Positions 1-11,479 of a stretch of 64,000 bases of DNA are shown piece after piece. The notes under the pieces are model-generated. The model was given only the letters and a program-made list of their open reading frames with translations. It did no database searches and was not told where the DNA came from. The stretch is from the NCBI GenBank assembly GCA_022605955.1, contig JAKCOZ010000001.1:78294520-78358519 (forward strand), written 5' to 3'. How positions within the stretch are numbered: position 1 is the stretch's first letter; each line of letters begins with the position of its first letter. This DNA is from Rallus limicola. Its lineage: Eukaryota > Chordata > Aves > Gruiformes > Rallidae. Both the position numbers and the translations under genes were made by a program.

Positions 1-193
1 GAGAGCCAAAGTGACAGGGTCTGCTCGTGTGTCCTGTTAGGAGGTTTCAGACAAGCTATGCCTTTCAGGCCTAGCTTCTTTGGGAGTTATTGCTGGACGT
101 TTAGCATGTTTTGAACTGCAGTCTGCTAGGGCCGAGAAAAGCACCGTAGGAGGTTCCAGGCATGTTCCCTCTTTCCAGGCAAAGGAAAAGGCT
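1..193 (+). repeat. 193-bp unit with the 5-bp deletion (1 of 10)
   Basis: The unit reads CTTCTTTGGGAG where the consensus has CTTCTTTACTTTGGGAG. Five bases are lost between two CTTT direct repeats (consensus offsets 78-81 and 83-86), the signature of replication slippage. It is followed by a plain GAGAGCC unit. It is the only deleted unit left of 33 kb. Confidence 0.95.
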
Positions 194-230
194 GAGAGCC
201 AAAGTGACAGGGTCTGCTCGTGTGTCCTGT

Positions 231-268
231 TAGGAGGTTTCAGACAAGCTATGCCTTTCAGGCCTAGC
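231..268 (+). repeat. Internal half-repeat A within the exemplar unit (offsets 38-75)
   Basis: This stretch starts TAGGAGGTTTCAGACA and ends TTTCAGGCCTAGC. It resembles the stretch 114 bp downstream: 21 of the first 29 positions match without gaps, and TTTCAGGC pairs with TTTCCAGGC through one extra base. It suggests the 198-bp unit descends from a shorter element that duplicated and diverged. The similarity is visible by eye; the evolutionary reading is inference. Confidence 0.55.
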
Positions 269-344
269 TTCTTTACTTTGGGAGTTATTGCTGGACGTTT
301 AGCATGTTTTGAACTGCAGTCTGCTAGGGCCGAGAAAAGCACCG

Positions 345-382
345 TAGGAGGTTCCAGGCATGTTCCCTCTTTCCAGGCAAAG
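345..382 (+). repeat. Internal half-repeat B within the exemplar unit (offsets 152-189)
   Basis: This is the counterpart of half-repeat A, beginning TAGGAGGTTCCAGGCA. Upstream of both copies lies the same heptamer GTCTGCT (offsets 19-25 and 126-132), but the spacing to TAGGAGG differs by 7 bp. The similarity therefore extends beyond the core with an indel. Confidence 0.55.
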
Positions 383-787
383 GAAAAGGCTGAGAGCCAA
401 AGTGACAGGGTCTGCTCGTGTGTCCTGTTAGGAGGTTTCAGACAAGCTATGCCTTTCAGGCCTAGCTTCTTTACTTTGGGAGTTATTGCTGGACGTTTAG
501 CATGTTTTGAACTGCAGTCTGCTAGGGCCGAGAAAAGCACCGTAGGAGGTTCCAGGCATGTTCCCTCTTTCCAGGCAAAGGAAAAGGCTGAGAGCCAAAG
601 TGACAGGGTCTGCTCGTGTGTCCTGTTAGGAGGTTTCAGACAAGCTATGCCTTTCAGGCCTAGCTTCTTTACTTTGGGAGTTATTGCTGGACGTTTAGCA
701 TGTTTTGAACTGCAGTCTGCTAGGGCCGAGAAAAGCACCGTAGGAGGTTCCAGGCATGTTCCCTCTTTCCAGGCAAAGGAAAAGGCT

Positions 788-2371
788 GAGAGCCAAAGTG
801 ACAGGGTCTGCTCGTGTGTCCTGTTAGGAGGTTTCAGACGAGCTATGCCTTTCAGGCCTCGCTTCTTTACTTTGGGAGTTATTGCTGGACGTTTAGCATG
901 TTTTGAACTGCAGTCTGCTAGGGCCGAGAAAAGCACCGTAGGAGGTTCCAGGCATGTTCCCTCTTTCCAGGCAAAGGAAAAGGCTGAGAGCCAAAGTGAC
1001 AGGGTCTGCTCGTGTGTCCTGTTAGGAGGTTTCAGACGAACTATGCCTTTCAGGCCTAGCTTCTTTACTTTGGGAGTTATAGCTGGACGTTTAGCATGTT
1101 TTGAACTGCAGTCTGCTAGGGCCGAGAAAAGCACCGTAGGAGGTTCCAGGCATGTTCCCTCTTTCCAGGCAAAGGAAAAGGCTGAGAGCCAAAGTGACAG
1201 GGTCTGCTCGTGTGTCCTGTTAGGAGGTTTCAGACAAGCTATGCCTTTCAGGCCTAGCTTCTTTACTTTGGGAGTTATTGCTGGACGTTTAGCATGTTTT
1301 GAACTGCAGTCTGCTAGGGCCGAGAAAAGCACCGTAGGAGGTTCCAGGCATGTTCCCTCTTTCCAGGCAAAGGAAAAGGCTGAGAGCCAAAGTGACAGGG
1401 TCTGCTCGTGTATCCTGTCAGGAGGTTTCAGACAAGCTATGCCTTTCAGGCCTAGCTTCTTTACTTTGGGAGTTATTGCTGGACGTTTAGCATGTTTTGA
1501 ACTGCAGTCTGCTAGGGCCGAGAAAAGCACCGTAGGAGGTTCCAGGCATGTTCCCTCTTTCCAGGCAAAGGAAAAGGCTGAGAGCCAAAGTGACAGGGTC
1601 TGCTCGTGTGTCCTGTTAGGAGGTTTCAGACAAGCTATGCCTTTCAGGCCTAGCTTCTTTCCTTTGGGAGTTATTGCTGGACGTTTAGCATGTTTTGAAC
1701 TGCAGTCTGCTAGGGCCGAGAAAAGCACCGTAGGAGGTTCCAGGCATGTTCCCTCTTTCCAGGCAAAGGAAAAGGCTGAGAGCCAAAGTGACAGGGTCTG
1801 CTCGTGTGTCCTGTTAGGAGGTTTCAGACGAGCTATGCCTTTCAGGCCTAGCTTCTTTACTTTGGGAGTTATTGCTGGACGTTTAGCATGTTTTGAACTG
1901 CAGTCTGCTAGGGCCGAGAAAAGCACCAGAGGAGGTTCCAGGCATGTTCCCTCTTTCCAGGCAAAGGAAAAGGCTGAGAGCCAAAGTGACAGGGTCTGCT
2001 CATGTGTCCTGTTAGGAGGTTTCAGACAAGCTATGCCTTTCAGGCCTAGCTTCTTTACTTTGGGAGTTATTGCTGGACGTTTAGCATGTTTTGAACTGCA
2101 GTCTGCTAGGGCCGAGAAAAGCACCGTAGGAGGTTCCAGGCATGTTCCCTCTTTCCAGGCAAAGGAAAAAGCTGAGAGCCAAAGTGACAGGGTCTGCTCG
2201 TGTGTCCTGTTAGGAGGTTTCAGACAAGCTATGCCTTTCAGGCCTAGCTTCTTTACTTTGGGAGTTATTGCTGGACGTTTAGCATGTTTTGAACTGCAGT
2301 CTGCTAGGGCCGAGAAAAGCACCGTAGGAGGTTCCAGGCATGTTCCCTCTTTCCAGGCAAAGGAAAAGGCT
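788..2371 (+). repeat. Eight-unit segment, first copy of the 16-unit-spaced HOR
   Basis: Eight consecutive units carry an ordered set of rare variants: CCTCGC in place of CCTAGC; GACGAACTATG with GTTATAGCTGG; consensus; GTATCCTGTCAGG; TTTCCTTTGG; CACCAGAGG; CTCATGTG with AAAAAGCTG; and consensus. The same order recurs exactly 3168 bp (16 units) later. Shared multi-site haplotypes in the same order can only come from block duplication. Confidence 0.85.
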
Positions 2372-3163
2372 GAGAGCCAAAGTGACAGGGTCTGCTCGTG
2401 TGTCCTGTTAGGAGGTTTCAGACGAGCTATGCCTTTCAGGCCTAGCTTCTTTACTTTGGGAGTTATTGCTGGACGTTTAGCATGTTTTGAACTGCAGTCT
2501 GCTAGGGCCGAGAAAAGCACCGTAGGAGGTTCCAGGCATGTTCCCTCTTTCCAGGCAAAGGAAAAGGCTGAGAGCCAAAGTGACAGGGTCTGCTCGTGTG
2601 TCCTGTTAGGAGGTTTCAGACAAGCTATGCCTTTCAGGCCTAGCTTCTTTACTTTGGGAGTTATTGCTGGACGTTTAGCATGTTTTGAACTGCAGTCTGC
2701 TAGGGCCGAGAAAAGCACCGTAGGAGGTTCCAGGCATGTTCCCTCTTTCCAGGCAAAGGAAAAGGCTGAGAGCCAAAGTGACAGGGTCTGCTCGTGTGTC
2801 CTGTTAGGAGGTTTCAGACGAGCTATGCCTTTCAGGCCTAGCTTCTTTACTTTGGAAGTTATTGCTGGACGTTTAGCATGTTTTGAACTGCAGTCTGCTA
2901 GGGCCGAGAAAAGCACCGTAGGAGGTTCCAGGCATGTTCCCTCTTTCCAGGCAAAGGAAAAGGTTGAGAGCCAAAGTGACAGGGTCTGCTCGTGTGTCCT
3001 GTTAGGAGGTTTCAGACGAGCTATGCCTTTCAGGCCTAGCTTCTTTACTTTGGGAGTTATTGCTGGACGTTTAGCATGTTTTGAACTGCAGTCTGCTAGG
3101 GCCGAGAAAAGCACCGTAGGAGGTTCCAGGCATGTTCCCTCTTTCCAGGCAAAGGAAAAGGCT

Positions 3164-3757
3164 GAGAGCCAAAGTGACAGGGTCTGCTCGTGTGTCCTGT
3201 TAGGAGGTTTCAGACAAGCTATGCCTTTCAGGCCTAGCTTCTTTACTTTGGGAGTTATTGCTGGACGTTTAGCATGTTGTGACCTGCAGTCTGCTAGGGC
3301 CGAGAAAAGAACCGTAGGAGGTTCCAGGCATGTTCCCTCTTTCCAGGCAAAGAAAAAGGCTGAGAGCCAAAGTGACAGGGTCTGCTCGTGTGTCCTGTTA
3401 GGAGGTTTCAGACGAGCTATGCCTTTCAGGCCTAGCTTCTTTACTTTGGGAGTTATTGCTGGACGTTTAGCATGTTTTGAACTGCAGTCTGCTAGGGCTG
3501 AGAAAAGCACCGTAGGAGGTTCCAGGCATGTTTCCTCTTTCCAGGCAAAGGAAAAGGCTGAGAGCCAAAGTGACAGTGTCTGCTCGTGTGTCCTGTTAGG
3601 AGGTTTCAGACAAGCTATGCCTTTCAGGCCTAGCTTCTTTACTTTGGGAGTTATTGCTGGACGTTTAGCATGTTTTGAACTGCAGTCTGCTAGGGCCGAG
3701 AAAAGCACCGTAGGAGGTTCCAGGCATGTTCCCTCTTTCCAGGCAAAGGAAAAGGCT
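3164..3757 (+). repeat. Three adjacent units rich in private substitutions
   Basis: The unit at 3164 has CATGTTGTGACCTG, AAAAGAACC and AAAGAAAAAG. The unit at 3362 has AGGGCTGAG and CATGTTTCC. The unit at 3560 has GACAGTGTC. These changes are mostly unique in the window, whereas most other units show none or a recurrent one. They sit just before the second 16-unit-spaced segment, so they look like a less homogenised junction. Confidence 0.75.
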
Positions 3758-3955
3758 GAGAGCCAAAGTGACAGGGTCTGCTCGTGTGTCCTGTTAGGAG
3801 GTTTCAGACGAGCTATGCCTTTCAGGCCTAGCTTCTTTACTTTGGGAGTTATTGCTGGACGTTTAGCATGTTTTGAACTGCAGTCTGCTAGGGCCGAGAA
3901 AAGCACCGTAGGAGGTTCCAGGCATGTTCCCTCTTTCCAGGCAAAGGAAAAGGCT

Positions 3956-5539
3956 GAGAGCCAAAGTGACAGGGTCTGCTCGTGTGTCCTGTTAGGAGGT
4001 TTCAGACGAGCTATGCCTTTCAGGCCTCGCTTCTTTACTTTGGGAGTTATTGCTGGACGTTTAGCATGTTTTGAACTGCAGTCTGCTAGGGCCGAGAAAA
4101 GCACCGTAGGAGGTTCCAGGCATGTTCCCTCTTTCCAGGCAAAGGAAAAGGCTGAGAGCCAAAGTGACAGGGTCTGCTCGTGTGTCCTGTTAGGAGGTTT
4201 CAGACGAACTATGCCTTTCAGGCCTAGCTTCTTTACTTTGGGAGTTATAGCTGGACGTTTAGCATGTTTTGAACTGCAGTCTGCTAGGGCCGAGAAAAGC
4301 ACCGTAGGAGGTTCCAGGCATGTTCCCTCTTTCCAGGCAAAGGAAAAGGCTGAGAGCCAAAGTGACAGGGTCTGCTCGTGTGTCCTGTTAGGAGGTTTCA
4401 GACAAGCTATGCCTTTCAGGCCTAGCTTCTTTACTTTGGGAGTTATTGCTGGACGTTTAGCATGTTTTGAACTGCAGTCTGCTAGGGCCGAGAAAAGCAC
4501 CGTAGGAGGTTCCAGGCATGTTCCCTCTTTCCAGGCAAAGGAAAAGGCTGAGAGCCAAAGTGACAGGGTCTGCTCGTGTATCCTGTCAGGAGGTTTCAGA
4601 CAAGCTATGCCTTTCAGGCCTAGCTTCTTTACTTTGGGAGTTATTGCTGGACGTTTAGCATGTTTTGAACTGCAGTCTGCTAGGGCCGAGAAAAGCACCG
4701 TAGGAGGTTCCAGGCATGTTCCCTCTTTCCAGGCAAAGGAAAAGGCTGAGAGCCAAAGTGACAGGGTCTGCTCGTGTGTCCTGTTAGGAGGTTTCAGACA
4801 AGCTATGCCTTTCAGGCCTAGCTTCTTTCCTTTGGGAGTTATTGCTGGACGTTTAGCATGTTTTGAACTGCAGTCTGCTAGGGCCGAGAAAAGCACCGTA
4901 GGAGGTTCCAGGCATGTTCCCTCTTTCCAGGCAAAGGAAAAGGCTGAGAGCCAAAGTGACAGGGTCTGCTCGTGTGTCCTGTTAGGAGGTTTCAGACGAG
5001 CTATGCCTTTCAGGCCTAGCTTCTTTACTTTGGGAGTTATTGCTGGACGTTTAGCATGTTTTGAACTGCAGTCTGCTAGGGCCGAGAAAAGCACCAGAGG
5101 AGGTTCCAGGCATGTTCCCTCTTTCCAGGCAAAGGAAAAGGCTGAGAGCCAAAGTGACAGGGTCTGCTCATGTGTCCTGTTAGGAGGTTTCAGACAAGCT
5201 ATGCCTTTCAGGCCTAGCTTCTTTACTTTGGGAGTTATTGCTGGACGTTTAGCATGTTTTGAACTGCAGTCTGCTAGGGCCGAGAAAAGCACCGTAGGAG
5301 GTTCCAGGCATGTTCCCTCTTTCCAGGCAAAGGAAAAAGCTGAGAGCCAAAGTGACAGGGTCTGCTCGTGTGTCCTGTTAGGAGGTTTCAGACAAGCTAT
5401 GCCTTTCAGGCCTAGCTTCTTTACTTTGGGAGTTATTGCTGGACGTTTAGCATGTTTTGAACTGCAGTCTGCTAGGGCCGAGAAAAGCACCGTAGGAGGT
5501 TCCAGGCATGTTCCCTCTTTCCAGGCAAAGGAAAAGGCT
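3956..5539 (+). repeat. Eight-unit segment, second copy of the 16-unit-spaced HOR
   Basis: It repeats, unit for unit, the variant order of 788-2371, including the silent markers GTTATAGC, CTCATGTG and AAAAAGCTG. After it the two copies diverge: the next unit here is a GATAGTC unit, whereas the first copy continues with a G-at-53 unit. Confidence 0.85.
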
Positions 5540-8311
5540 GATAGTCAAAGTGACAGGGTCTGCTCGTGTGTCCTGTTAGGAGGTTTCAGACAAGCTATGC
5601 CTTTCAGGCCTAGCTTCTTTACTTTGGGAGTTATTGCTGGACGTTTAGCATGTTTTGAACTGCAGTCTGCTAGGGCCGAGAAAAGCACCGTAGGAGGTTC
5701 CAGGCATGTTCCCTCTTTCCAGGCAAAGGAAAAGGCTGAGAGCCAAAGTGACAGGGTCTGCTCGTGTGTCCTGTTAGGAGGTTTCAGACAAGCTATGCCT
5801 TTCAGGCCTAGCTTCTTTACTTTGGGAGTTATTGCTGGACGTTTAGCATGTTTTGAACTGCAGTCTGCTAGGGCCGAGAAAAGCACCGTAGGAGGTTCCA
5901 GGCATGTTCCCTCTTTCCAGGCAAAGGAAAAGGCTGAGAGCCAAAGTGACAGGGTCTGCTCGTGTGTCCTGTTAGGAGGTTTCAGACGAGCTATGCCTTT
6001 CAGGCCTAGCTTCTTTACTTTGGGAGTTATTGCTGGACGTTTAGCATGTTTTGAACTGCAGTCTGCTAGGGCCGAGAAAAGCACCATAGGAGGTTCCAGG
6101 CATGTTCCCTCTTTCCAGGCAAAGGAAAAGGCTGAGAGCCAAAGTGACAGGGTCTGCTCGTGTGTCCTGTTAGGAGGTTTCAGACAAGCTATGCCTTTCA
6201 GGCCTAGCTTCTTTCCTTTGGGAGTTATTGCTGGACGTTTAGCATGTTTTGAACTGCAGTCTGCTAGGGCCGAGAAAAGCACCGTAGGAGGTTCCAGGCA
6301 TGTTCCCTCTTTCCAGGCAAAGGAAAAGGCTGAGAGCCAAAGTGACAGGGTCTGCTCGTGTGTCCTGTTAGGAGGTTTCAGACGAGCTATGCCTTTCAGG
6401 CCTAGCTTCTTTACTTTGGGAGTTATTGCTGGACGTTTAGCATGTTTTGAACTGCAGTCTGCTAGGGCCGAGAAAAGCACCGTAGGAGGTTCCAGGCATG
6501 TTCCCTCTTTCCAGGCAAAGGAAAAGGCTGAGAGCCAAAGTGACAGGGTCTGCTCGTGTATCCTGTCAGGAGGTTTCAGACAAGCTATGCCTTTCAGGCC
6601 TAGCTTCTTTACTTTGGGAGTTATTGCTGGACGTTTAGCATGTTTTGAACTGCAGTCTGCTAGGGCCGAGAAAAGCACCGTAGGAGGTTCCAGGCATGTT
6701 CCCTCTTTCCAGGCAAAGGAAAAGGCTGAGAGCCAAAGTGACAGGGTCTGCTCGTGTGTCCTGTTAGGAGGTTTCAGACAAGCTATGCCTTTCAGGCCTA
6801 GCTTCTTTCCTTTGGGAGTTATTGCTGGACGTTTAGCATGTTTTGAACTGCAGTCTGCTAGGGCCGAGAAAAGCACCGTAGGAGGTTCCAGGCATGTTCC
6901 CTCTTTCCAGGCAAAGGAAAAGGCTGAGAGCCAAAGTGACAGGGTCTGCTCGTGTGTCCTGTTAGGAGGTTTCAGACGAGCTATGCCTTTCAGGCCTAGC
7001 TTCTTTACTTTGGGAGTTATTGCTGGACGTTTAGCATGTTTTGAACTGCAGTCTGCTAGGGCCGAGAAAAGCACCGTAGGAGGTTCCAGGCATGTTCCCT
7101 CTTTCCAGGCAAAGGAAAAGGCTGAGAGCCAAAGTGACAGGGTCTGCTCGTGTGTCCTGTTAGGAGGTTTCAGACGAGCTATGCCTTTCAGGCCTAGCTT
7201 CTTTACTTTGGGAGTTATTGCTGGACGTTTAGCATGTTTTGAACTGCAGTCTGCTAGGGCCGAGAAAAGCACCGTAGGAGGTTCCAGGCATGTTCCCTCT
7301 TTCCAGGCAAAGGAAAAGGCTGAGAGCCAAAGTGACAGGGTCTGCTCGTGTGTCCTGTTAGGAGGTTTCAGACGAGCTATGCCTTTCAGGCCTAGCTTCT
7401 TTACTTTGGGAGTTATTGCTGGACGTTTAGCATGTTTTGAACTGCAGTCTGCTAGGGCCGAGAAAAGCACCGTAGGAGGTTCCAGGCATGTTCCCTCTTT
7501 CCAGGCAAAGGAAAAGGCTGAGAGCCAAAGTGACAGGGTCTGCTCGTGTGTCCTGTTAGGAGGTTTCAGACAAGCTATGCCTTTCAGGCCTAGCTTCTTT
7601 ACTTTGGGAGGTATTGCTGGACGTTTAGCATGTTTTGAACTGCAGTCTGCTAGGGCCGAGAAAAGCACCGTAGGAGGTTCCAGGCATGTTCCCTCTTTCC
7701 AGGCAAAGGAAAAGGCTGATAGTCAAAGTGACAGGGTCTGCTCGTGTGTCCTGTTAGGAGGTTTCAGACAAGCTATGCCTTTCAGGCCTAGCTTCTTTAC
7801 TTTGGGAGTTATTGCTGGACGTTTAGCATGTTTTGAACTGCAGTCTGCTAGGGCCGAGAAAAGCACCGTAGGAGGTTCCAGGCATGTTCCCTCTTTCCAG
7901 GCAAAGGAAAAGGCTGAGAGCCAAAGTGACAGGGTCTGCTCGTGTGTCCTGTTAGGAGGTTTCAGACAAGCTATGCCTTTCAGGCCTAGCTTCTTTACTT
8001 TGGGAGTTATTGCTGGACGTTTAGCATGTTTTGAACTGCAGTCTGCTAGGGCCGAGAAAAGCACCGTAGGAGGTTCCAGGCATGTTCCCTCTTTCCAGGC
8101 AAAGGAAAAGGCTGAGAGCCAAAGTGACAGGGTCTGCTCGTGTGTCCTGTTAGGAGGTTTCAGACGAGCTATGCCTTTCAGGCCTAGCTTCTTTACTTTG
8201 GGAGTTATTGCTGGACGTTTAGCATGTTTTGAACTGCAGTCTGCTAGGGCCGAGAAAAGCACCGTAGGAGGTTCCAGGCATGTTCCCTCTTTCCAGGCAA
8301 AGGAAAAGGCT

Positions 8312-9103
8312 GAGAGCCAAAGTGACAGGGTCTGCTCGTGTGTCCTGTTAGGAGGTTTCAGACAAGCTATGCCTTTCAGGCCTAGCTTCTTTCCTTTGGG
8401 AGTTATTGCTGGACGTTTAGCATGTTTTGAACTGCAGTCTGCTAGGGCCGAGAAAAGCACCGTAGGAGGTTCCAGGCATGTTCCCTCTTTCCAGGCAAAG
8501 GAAAAGGCTGAGAGCCAAAGTGACAGGGTCTGCTCGTGTGTCCTGTTAGGAGGTTTCAGACGAGCTATGCCTTTCAGGCCTAGCTTCTTTACTTTGGGAG
8601 TTATTGCTGGACGTTTAGCATGTTTTGAACTGCAGTCTGCTAGGGCCGAGAAAAGCACCAGAGGAGGTTCCAGGCATGTTCCCTCTTTCCAGGCAAAGGA
8701 AAAGGCTGAGAGCCAAAGTGACAGGGTCTGCTCATGTGTCCTGTTAGGAGGTTTCAGACAAGCTATGCCTTTCAGGCCTAGCTTCTTTACTTTGGGAGTT
8801 ATTGCTGGACGTTTAGCATGTTTTGAACTGCAGTCTGCTAGGGCCGAGAAAAGCACCGTAGGAGGTTCCAGGCATGTTCCCTCTTTCCAGGCAAAGGAAA
8901 AAGCTGAGAGCCAAAGTGACAGGGTCTGCTCGTGTGTCCTGTTAGGAGGTTTCAGACAAGCTATGCCTTTCAGGCCTAGCTTCTTTACTTTGGGAGTTAT
9001 TGCTGGACGTTTAGCATGTTTTGAACTGCAGTCTGCTAGGGCCGAGAAAAGCACCGTAGGAGGTTCCAGGCATGTTCCCTCTTTCCAGGCAAAGGAAAAG
9101 GCT
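8312..9103 (+). repeat. Four-unit fragment of the same HOR
   Basis: It carries the last four variants of the eight-unit segment in order: TTTCCTTTGG, CACCAGAGG, CTCATGTG with AAAAAGCTG, and consensus. It matches 1580-2371 and 4748-5539 and was probably moved by unequal exchange. Confidence 0.75.
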
Positions 9104-9499
9104 GAGAGCCAAAGTGACAGGGTCTGCTCGTGTGTCCTGTTAGGAGGTTTCAGACGAGCTATGCCTTTCAGGCCTAGCTTCTTTACTTTGGGAGTTATTG
9201 CTGGACGGTTAGCATGTTTTGAACTGCAGTCTGCTAGGGCCGAGAAAAGCACCGTAGGAGGTTCCAGGCATGTTCCCTCTTTCCAGGCAAAGGAAAAGGC
9301 TGAGAGCCAAAGTGACAGGGTCTGCTCGTGTGTCCTGTTAGGAGGTTTCAGACAAGCTATGCCTTTCAGGCCTAGCTTCTTTACTTTGGGAGTTATTGCT
9401 GGACGTTTAGCATGTTTTGAACTGCAGTGTGCTAGGGCCGAGAAAAGCACCGTAGGAGGTTCCAGGCATGTTCCCTCTTTCCAGGCAAAGGAAAAGGCT

Positions 9500-11479
9500 G
9501 AGAGCCAAAGTGACAGGGTCTGCTCGTGTGTCCTGTTAGGAGGTTTCAGACAAGCTATGCCTTTCAGGCCTAGCTTCTTTACTTTGGGAGTTATTGCTGG
9601 ACGTTTAGCATGTTTTGAACTGCAGTCTGCTAGGGCCGAGAAAAGCACCGTAGGAGGTTCCAGGCATGTTCCCTCTTTCCAGGCAAAGGAAAAGGCTGAG
9701 AGCCAAAGTGACAGGGTCTGCTCGTGTGTCCTGTTAGGAGGTTTCAGACGAGCTATGCCTTTCAGGCCTAGCTTCTTTACTTTGGGAGTTATTGCTGGAC
9801 GTTTAGCATGTTTTGAACTGCAGTCTGCTAGGGCCGAGAAAAGCACCGTAGGAGGTTCCAGGCATGTTCCCTCTTTCCAGGCAAAGGAAAAGGCTGAGAG
9901 CCAAAGTGACAGGGTCTGCTCGTGTGTCCTGTTAGGAGGTTTCAGACAAGCTATGCCTTTCAGGCCTAGCTTCTTTACTTTGGGAGGTATTGCTGGACGT
10001 TTAGCATGTTTTGAACTGCAGTCTGCTAGGGCCGAGAAAAGCACCGTAGGAGGTTCCAGGCATGTTCCCTCTTTCCAGGCAAAGGAAAAGGCTGATAGTC
10101 AAAGTGACAGGGTCTGCTCGTGTGTCCTGTTAGGAGGTTTCAGACAAGCTATGCCTTTCAGGCCTAGCTTCTTTACTTTGGGAGTTATTGCTGGACGTTT
10201 AGCATGTTTTGAACTGCAGTCTGCTAGGGCCGAGAAAAGCACCGTAGGAGGTTCCAGGCATGTTCCCTCTTTCCAGGCAAAGGAAAAGGCTGAGAGCCAA
10301 AGTGACAGGGTCTGCTCGTGTGTCCTGTTAGGAGGTTTCAGACAAGCTATGCCTTTCAGGCCTAGCTTCTTTACTTTGGGAGTTATTGCTGGACGTTTAG
10401 CATGTTTTGAACTGCAGTCTGCTAGGGCCGAGAAAAGCACCGTAGGAGGTTCCAGGCATGTTCCCTCTTTCCAGGCAAAGGAAAAGGCTGAGAGCCAAAG
10501 TGACAGGGTCTGCTCGTGTGTCCTGTTAGGAGGTTTCAGACAAGCTATGCCTTTCAGGCCTAGCTTCTTTACTTTGGGAGTTATTGCTGGACGTTTAGCA
10601 TGTTTTGAACTGCAGTCTGCTAGGGCCGAGAAAAGCACCGTAGGAGGTTCCAGGCATGTTCCCTCTTTCCAGGCAAAGGAAAAGGCTGAGAGCCAAAGTG
10701 ACAGGGTCTGCTCGTGTGTCCTGTTAGGAGGTTTCAGACGAGCTATGCCTTTCAGGCCTAGCTTCTTTACTTTGGGAGTTATTGCTGGACGTTTAGCATG
10801 TTTTGAACTGCAGTCTGCTAGGGCCGAGAAAAGCACCGTAGGAGGTTCCAGGCATGTTCCCTCTTTCCAGGCAAAGGAAAAGGCTGAGAGCCAAAGTGAC
10901 AGGGTCTGCTCGTGTGTCCTGTTAGGAGGTTTCAGACAAGCTATGCCTTTCAGGCCTAGCTTCTTTACTTTGGGAGGTATTGCTGGACGTTTAGCATGTT
11001 TTGAACTGCAGTCTGCTAGGGCCGAGAAAAGCACCGTAGGAGGTTCCAGGCATGTTCCCTCTTTCCAGGCAAAGGAAAAGGCTGATAGTCAAAGTGACAG
11101 GGTCTGCTCGTGTGTCCTGTTAGGAGGTTTCAGACAAGCTATGCCTTTCAGGCCTAGCTTCTTTACTTTGGGAGTTATTGCTGGACGTTTAGCATGTTTT
11201 GAACTGCAGTCTGCTAGGGCCGAGAAAAGCACCGTAGGAGGTTCCAGGCATGTTCCCTCTTTCCAGGCAAAGGAAAAGGCTGAGAGCCAAAGTGACAGGG
11301 TCTGCTCGTGTGTCCTGTTAGGAGGTTTCAGACAAGCTATGCCTTTCAGGCCTAGCTTCTTTACTTTGGGAGTTATTGCTGGACGTTTAGCATGTTTTGA
11401 ACTGCAGTCTGCTAGGGCCGAGAAAAGCACCGTAGGAGGTTCCAGGCATGTTCCCTCTTTCCAGGCAAAGGAAAAGGCT
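9500..11479 (+). repeat. Five-unit (990-bp) tandem duplication
   Basis: Units at 9500-10489 and 10490-11479 show the same order: A at offset 53, G at 53, GGGAGGTATTG, GATAGTC, and consensus. The markers recur at exactly 990 bp (GGGAGGTATT at about 9983 and 10973; GATAGTC at 10094 and 11084). The same marker pair is also at 7520/7718, 16826/17024 and 20587/20785. Confidence 0.75.

Larger units (their letters stand above)
194..391 (+). repeat. Exemplar 198-bp satellite unit (consensus type)
   Basis: This is the first full-length unit and matches the commonest form at the positions I tracked. It has A at offset 53 (CAGACAAGC), the major state; a large minority of units have G there (CAGACGAGC). 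It contains four CpGs, at offsets 26, 103, 138 and 150. The stretch at offsets 78-86 (CTTTACTTT) is the site of the recurrent 5-bp deletion. It has no stop codon in one forward frame and none in one reverse frame, which is why tandem copies give enormous apparent reading frames. No CENP-B-box-like TTCG...CGGG arrangement is present on either strand. Confidence 0.9.

Noticed and set aside
345..363. Shine-Dalgarno-like AGGAGG eight bases before an ATG in every unit
   Set aside because: The ATG opens only a 23-codon frame in the consensus, ending in TAG in the next unit. With CpG depletion and a eukaryote-like satellite context, it is a chance match repeated by the array.
364..385. 3' splice-acceptor-like pyrimidine tract ending in CCAG, with purine-rich sequence after it
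   Set aside because: No matching strong donor or transcript evidence. A short pyrimidine tract with AG is common by chance and no exon structure can be supported.
194..391. CENP-B box
   Set aside because: No TTCG followed at the right spacing by A and CGGG is present on either strand of the consensus. The TTTCGGGCC variant (27122, 27914, 29498 units) does not fit the motif either.
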